The position numbers and the translations under genes were made by a program. A stretch of 47,693 nt of DNA, taken from the NCBI GenBank assembly GCA_037446575.1, contig JBBIII010000011.1:1-47693 (forward strand), read 5' to 3'. Under the pieces are notes generated by a model that saw only the letters and a list, made by a program, of their open reading frames with translations, did no database searches and was not told the origin of the DNA. This document shows positions 45,958 through 47,693 of this stretch, in pieces. Position 1 is the first letter of the stretch, and each line of letters opens with the position of its first letter. Origin of the DNA: JBBIII01 sp037446575 (GTDB lineage: Bacteria; Bacteroidota; Ignavibacteria; UBA10030).

Positions 45958-46199
45958 AACTAACTCAATTTATCATTAATTCCTAATAGTTTATCGACTA
46001 TTACTTTAGCACATCCCAAAATCGTAACCTCTCTATTCTTCCTTTTTCCTTCTCGATACAATGAAGGATTGATGATGATCTGTCGGGTTTCGTTTTTACT
46101 AGGCACTAGTCTCCTTCTCGTTCGCATTACAATATTGGGTCTCTCTTCGAGCGAATTACAAGTTGATAAAATACATAACGTTTCTTACCATATCATCAG

Positions 46200-46216
46200 C
46201 CCGGCACCCCGCCGGG
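46200..46216. repeat. GC-only hairpin
   Basis: CCCGGC, loop ACCCC, GCCGGG: a perfect 6-bp GC stem in otherwise AT-rich DNA, with no T-run after it. Possibly a REP-like or element-end sequence. Confidence 0.55.
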
Positions 46217-46263
46217 TCTAGTGCGCCAGAGCTATTTATTTTCATTAATATTTACGGCTCCTC

Positions 46264-46300
46264 TTGCTTCTTTTTTTCTGCACCTTTATATTAAGTGCAG
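46264..46300 (+). promoter_or_regulatory. abiE promoter with candidate AbiEi operator
   Basis: TTGCTT (46264-46269), 17-base spacer and TATATT (46287-46292) form a plausible promoter. CTGCAC (46278-46283) and GTGCAG (46295-46300) form a 23-bp inverted repeat straddling the -10. AbiEi antitoxins are known to repress their own promoter by binding inverted repeats, so this is a good operator candidate. Confidence 0.6.
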
Positions 46301-46318
46301 AGAATTAGAACCATCCGA

Positions 46319-46912
46319 ATGAACCAAGTAATTAAATATCTCAAAGCCCACAAGGGATATGCTCGAATGAAGGAAATGAAAGCGAGCGGAATCCATACGA
46401 GGGAAATCCAAAAAGTTGTTGATATAGGCAGTATCGTTAAAGTAAAACCTGGACTGTATCGACTTACGGAGCTTCAGATAGGCGAATCTAACGGACACGT
46501 TGAAGTCTGCCTCGCAATTCCAAAAGCGATCATTTGTCTTTCTTCAGCACTCGCATATCATGAGCTTACGACATTTGTTCCTACAGCAATCACCTATGCA
46601 ATTCCACGTTCAGATAAACCAATTAGGATTTCCCATCCGCCGACGGAATCGTTTTATTTTTCTGAGGCTCAATATAAAGCTGGAATCGAACATCACGAAA
46701 CAAAGGCAGGTTATATCCGAATCTACGGTATTGAAAAAACTATCTGTGACTGCTTCAGATTCAGAAATAAACTTGGCGAAGACATCGTGATGGAAGGTCT
46801 TAAAACGTATCTCCGAAAACGCAATCGTGATCTCAATAAGCTCATGAAATCTGCAGAAATATGTCGAGTAAAAGGAATCATTTCTCAATATGTGAAGGCG
46901 ATTGTCGGATGA
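46319..46912 (+). CDS. abiEi: AbiEi-like antitoxin of a type IV toxin-antitoxin system
   Basis: A 197-residue protein. Residues ~1-60 form a winged-helix domain (VIKYLKAHKGYARMKEMKASGI...VKPGLYRL), the usual AbiEi N-terminal DNA-binding part. The rest has the AbiEi core features ICLSSALAYHELT, IPRSDKPIRI and a GIEKTICDCFRFRNKLG stretch. In known systems AbiEi represses the operon and counters the AbiEii toxin without a stable protein complex. I choose ATG 46319; a GTG at 46295 in frame is inside the operator palindrome and near the transcription start. The stop overlaps the toxin start by four bases (ATGA). Its codons use more ATC/CTC/TCC than most of the window, consistent with transfer. Confidence 0.88.
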   Translation: MNQVIKYLKAHKGYARMKEMKASGIHTREIQKVVDIGSIVKVKPGLYRLTELQIGESNGHVEVCLAIPKAIICLSSALAYHELTTFVPTAITYAIPRSDKPIRISHPPTESFYFSEAQYKAGIEHHETKAGYIRIYGIEKTICDCFRFRNKLGEDIVMEGLKTYLRKRNRDLNKLMKSAEICRVKGIISQYVKAIVG

Positions 46913-47693
46913 AAAATCCCACTACCAATGTTCCGGCGTCCATCCTTGCCAAACTGAAGAATATCTCTGAAAAAGAAAATCTCGATTTCAATTTCCTCTT
47001 ACTACGATACATTCAAGAACGTTTTCTCGCTCGTCTTGCCGCATCAAAATATGTCAACAAGTTTGTTCTTAAAGGTGGTTTCTTACTGCTTGCATATAAT
47101 GTCACAAAAGCACGCCCTACTAAGGATATAGATTTCTTAGGGATCAATATCACAAGTGATCGTAAGGAGCTAGAACAGATTATCAAATCCATTGTTTCCA
47201 TCAAGATGGATGACGGCGTCATTTTTGTTGCTGATTCATTGAAGAGTGAAGATATCGCAGATGTTGCTGAATATTCCGGTATTCGAATTCGAGTGACGGC
47301 AAAAATAGGGAAGGCGAAGAATACCATTCAACTCGATTTTGGCTTTGGCGATCTTGTAATTCCAGAGCCGTTATTGATGAATTATCCAACGTTGCTTAAT
47401 AATAAGAGTGCCAAGATACTTGTGTATTCAAAAGAAACTATCATAGCTGAAAAGTTCGAAGCCATTGTTAAACTATCATCCTTCAATTCTCGGATGAAGG
47501 ATTTCTTTGATATCGTGTTCCTATCAAATGAATTTGATTTCGATGGTTCTAATCTGCAAAAAGCAATAAGTACTACTTTTAAACAAAGGAATACAGATTT
47601 GAATACAGCGCTTGAGGTGTTTAATTCTGATTTTAGAGATCAGCCCAAATTTAAAATAGCTTGGGAGGCATTTAAAAGACGAGTTAAACTTAA
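46909..47693 (+). CDS. abiEii: AbiEii-like nucleotidyltransferase toxin, 3' truncated by window end
   Basis: The reading frame opens at the ATG overlapping the antitoxin stop and stays open for 261 codons to the end of the window. The nucleotidyltransferase core of the AbiEii/AbiGii family is visible: FVLKGGFLLLAY (Lys55-Gly56-Gly57), TKDIDFLG with metal-binding Asp73 and Asp75, QLDFGFGD (Asp143), and the later IIAEKFEAIVKLSSFN...RMKDFFDIVFL motif. Family toxins are NTP-dependent nucleotidyltransferases that arrest growth, in some cases aborting phage infection. The gene continues beyond the window, so completeness cannot be judged. Confidence 0.88.
   Translation, partial: MKNPTTNVPASILAKLKNISEKENLDFNFLLLRYIQERFLARLAASKYVNKFVLKGGFLLLAYNVTKARPTKDIDFLGINITSDRKELEQIIKSIVSIKMDDGVIFVADSLKSEDIADVAEYSGIRIRVTAKIGKAKNTIQLDFGFGDLVIPEPLLMNYPTLLNNKSAKILVYSKETIIAEKFEAIVKLSSFNSRMKDFFDIVFLSNEFDFDGSNLQKAISTTFKQRNTDLNTALEVFNSDFRDQPKFKIAWEAFKRRVKL

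Larger units (their letters stand above)
45734..46263. other. non-coding stretch before the abiE locus
   Basis: About 530 bases without a credible gene on either strand. It holds a GATT-rich low-complexity tract, a small ACTAG-GCA-CTAGT palindrome at 46098-46110, and one GC-only hairpin. No tRNA, transposase remnant or ordinary terminator is recognised. Such composition is common at the edges of acquired segments. Confidence 0.6.

Noticed and set aside
46295..46318. GTG start for the antitoxin
   Set aside because: It falls in the operator palindrome at the predicted transcription start; ATG 46319 gives the normal winged-helix start.

Overview
The window is about 47.7 kb of AT-rich, densely coding chromosome from a Gram-negative bacterium, since lpxB and lpxK for lipid A are present. 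Large secreted PKD-repeat proteins, a glycogen-phosphorylase-type GlgP, pyruvate phosphate dikinase, frequent TTG/GTG starts and a SAM-I riboswitch upstream of metY fit the Bacteroidota/Chlorobiota/Ignavibacteriota assemblage. An Ignavibacteria-like lineage is my best guess, but no rRNA is present to prove it. I found no rRNA, tRNA, CRISPR array or intact insertion sequence.

Layout. 1-3.9 kb (+): the end of a surface-polysaccharide cluster (truncated flippase, NodB-type deacetylase, GT4 glycosyltransferase). 3.9-7.8 kb (+): YmdB-like phosphodiesterase, an ORF6N-domain gene that looks inserted, folD and a photolyase. 7.8-17.0 kb (-): a probable operon of a membrane histidine kinase, a secreted FecR-like protein, a 1569-residue secreted protein with 12 PKD-like repeats and a small membrane protein. 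17.2-20.6 kb (-): glgP, translationally overlapped with a membrane protein of unknown function. 20.7-30.5 kb (+): a membrane-anchored GH2-like protein lacking both catalytic glutamates, then smc (starting on the GH2 stop codon), a HAD phosphatase, an isoprenylcysteine-methyltransferase-like membrane protein, lpxB and lpxK. 30.6-36.0 kb (+): peptidase C26, ppdK, queA and ispD. 36.2-41.3 kb (-): a methionine operon, SAM-I riboswitch > metY > aspartokinase/homoserine dehydrogenase > metA. 41.4-44.4 kb (+): a Tat-exported aldo/keto reductase with two Fe-S motifs, a DUF6599-like secreted protein and an unrecognised gene. 44.5-45.7 kb (-): secreted SGNH esterase. 45.7-46.3 kb: non-coding, compositionally odd. 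46.3 kb to the end (+): an AbiE type IV toxin-antitoxin pair with a candidate operator; the toxin gene runs off the window.

How the genes work together. The clearest unit is the methionine operon. AK/HSD makes homoserine (with aspartate-semialdehyde dehydrogenase encoded elsewhere), MetA, which carries the acetyl-CoA-type residue, makes O-acetylhomoserine, and MetY sulfhydrylates it to homocysteine. A classical SAM-I aptamer and terminator sit in front of all three genes. The most unusual items are the catalytically dead GH2/membrane fusion feeding into smc, the kinase-FecR-PKD operon, and a perfect 12-bp inverted repeat inside the ORF6N gene.
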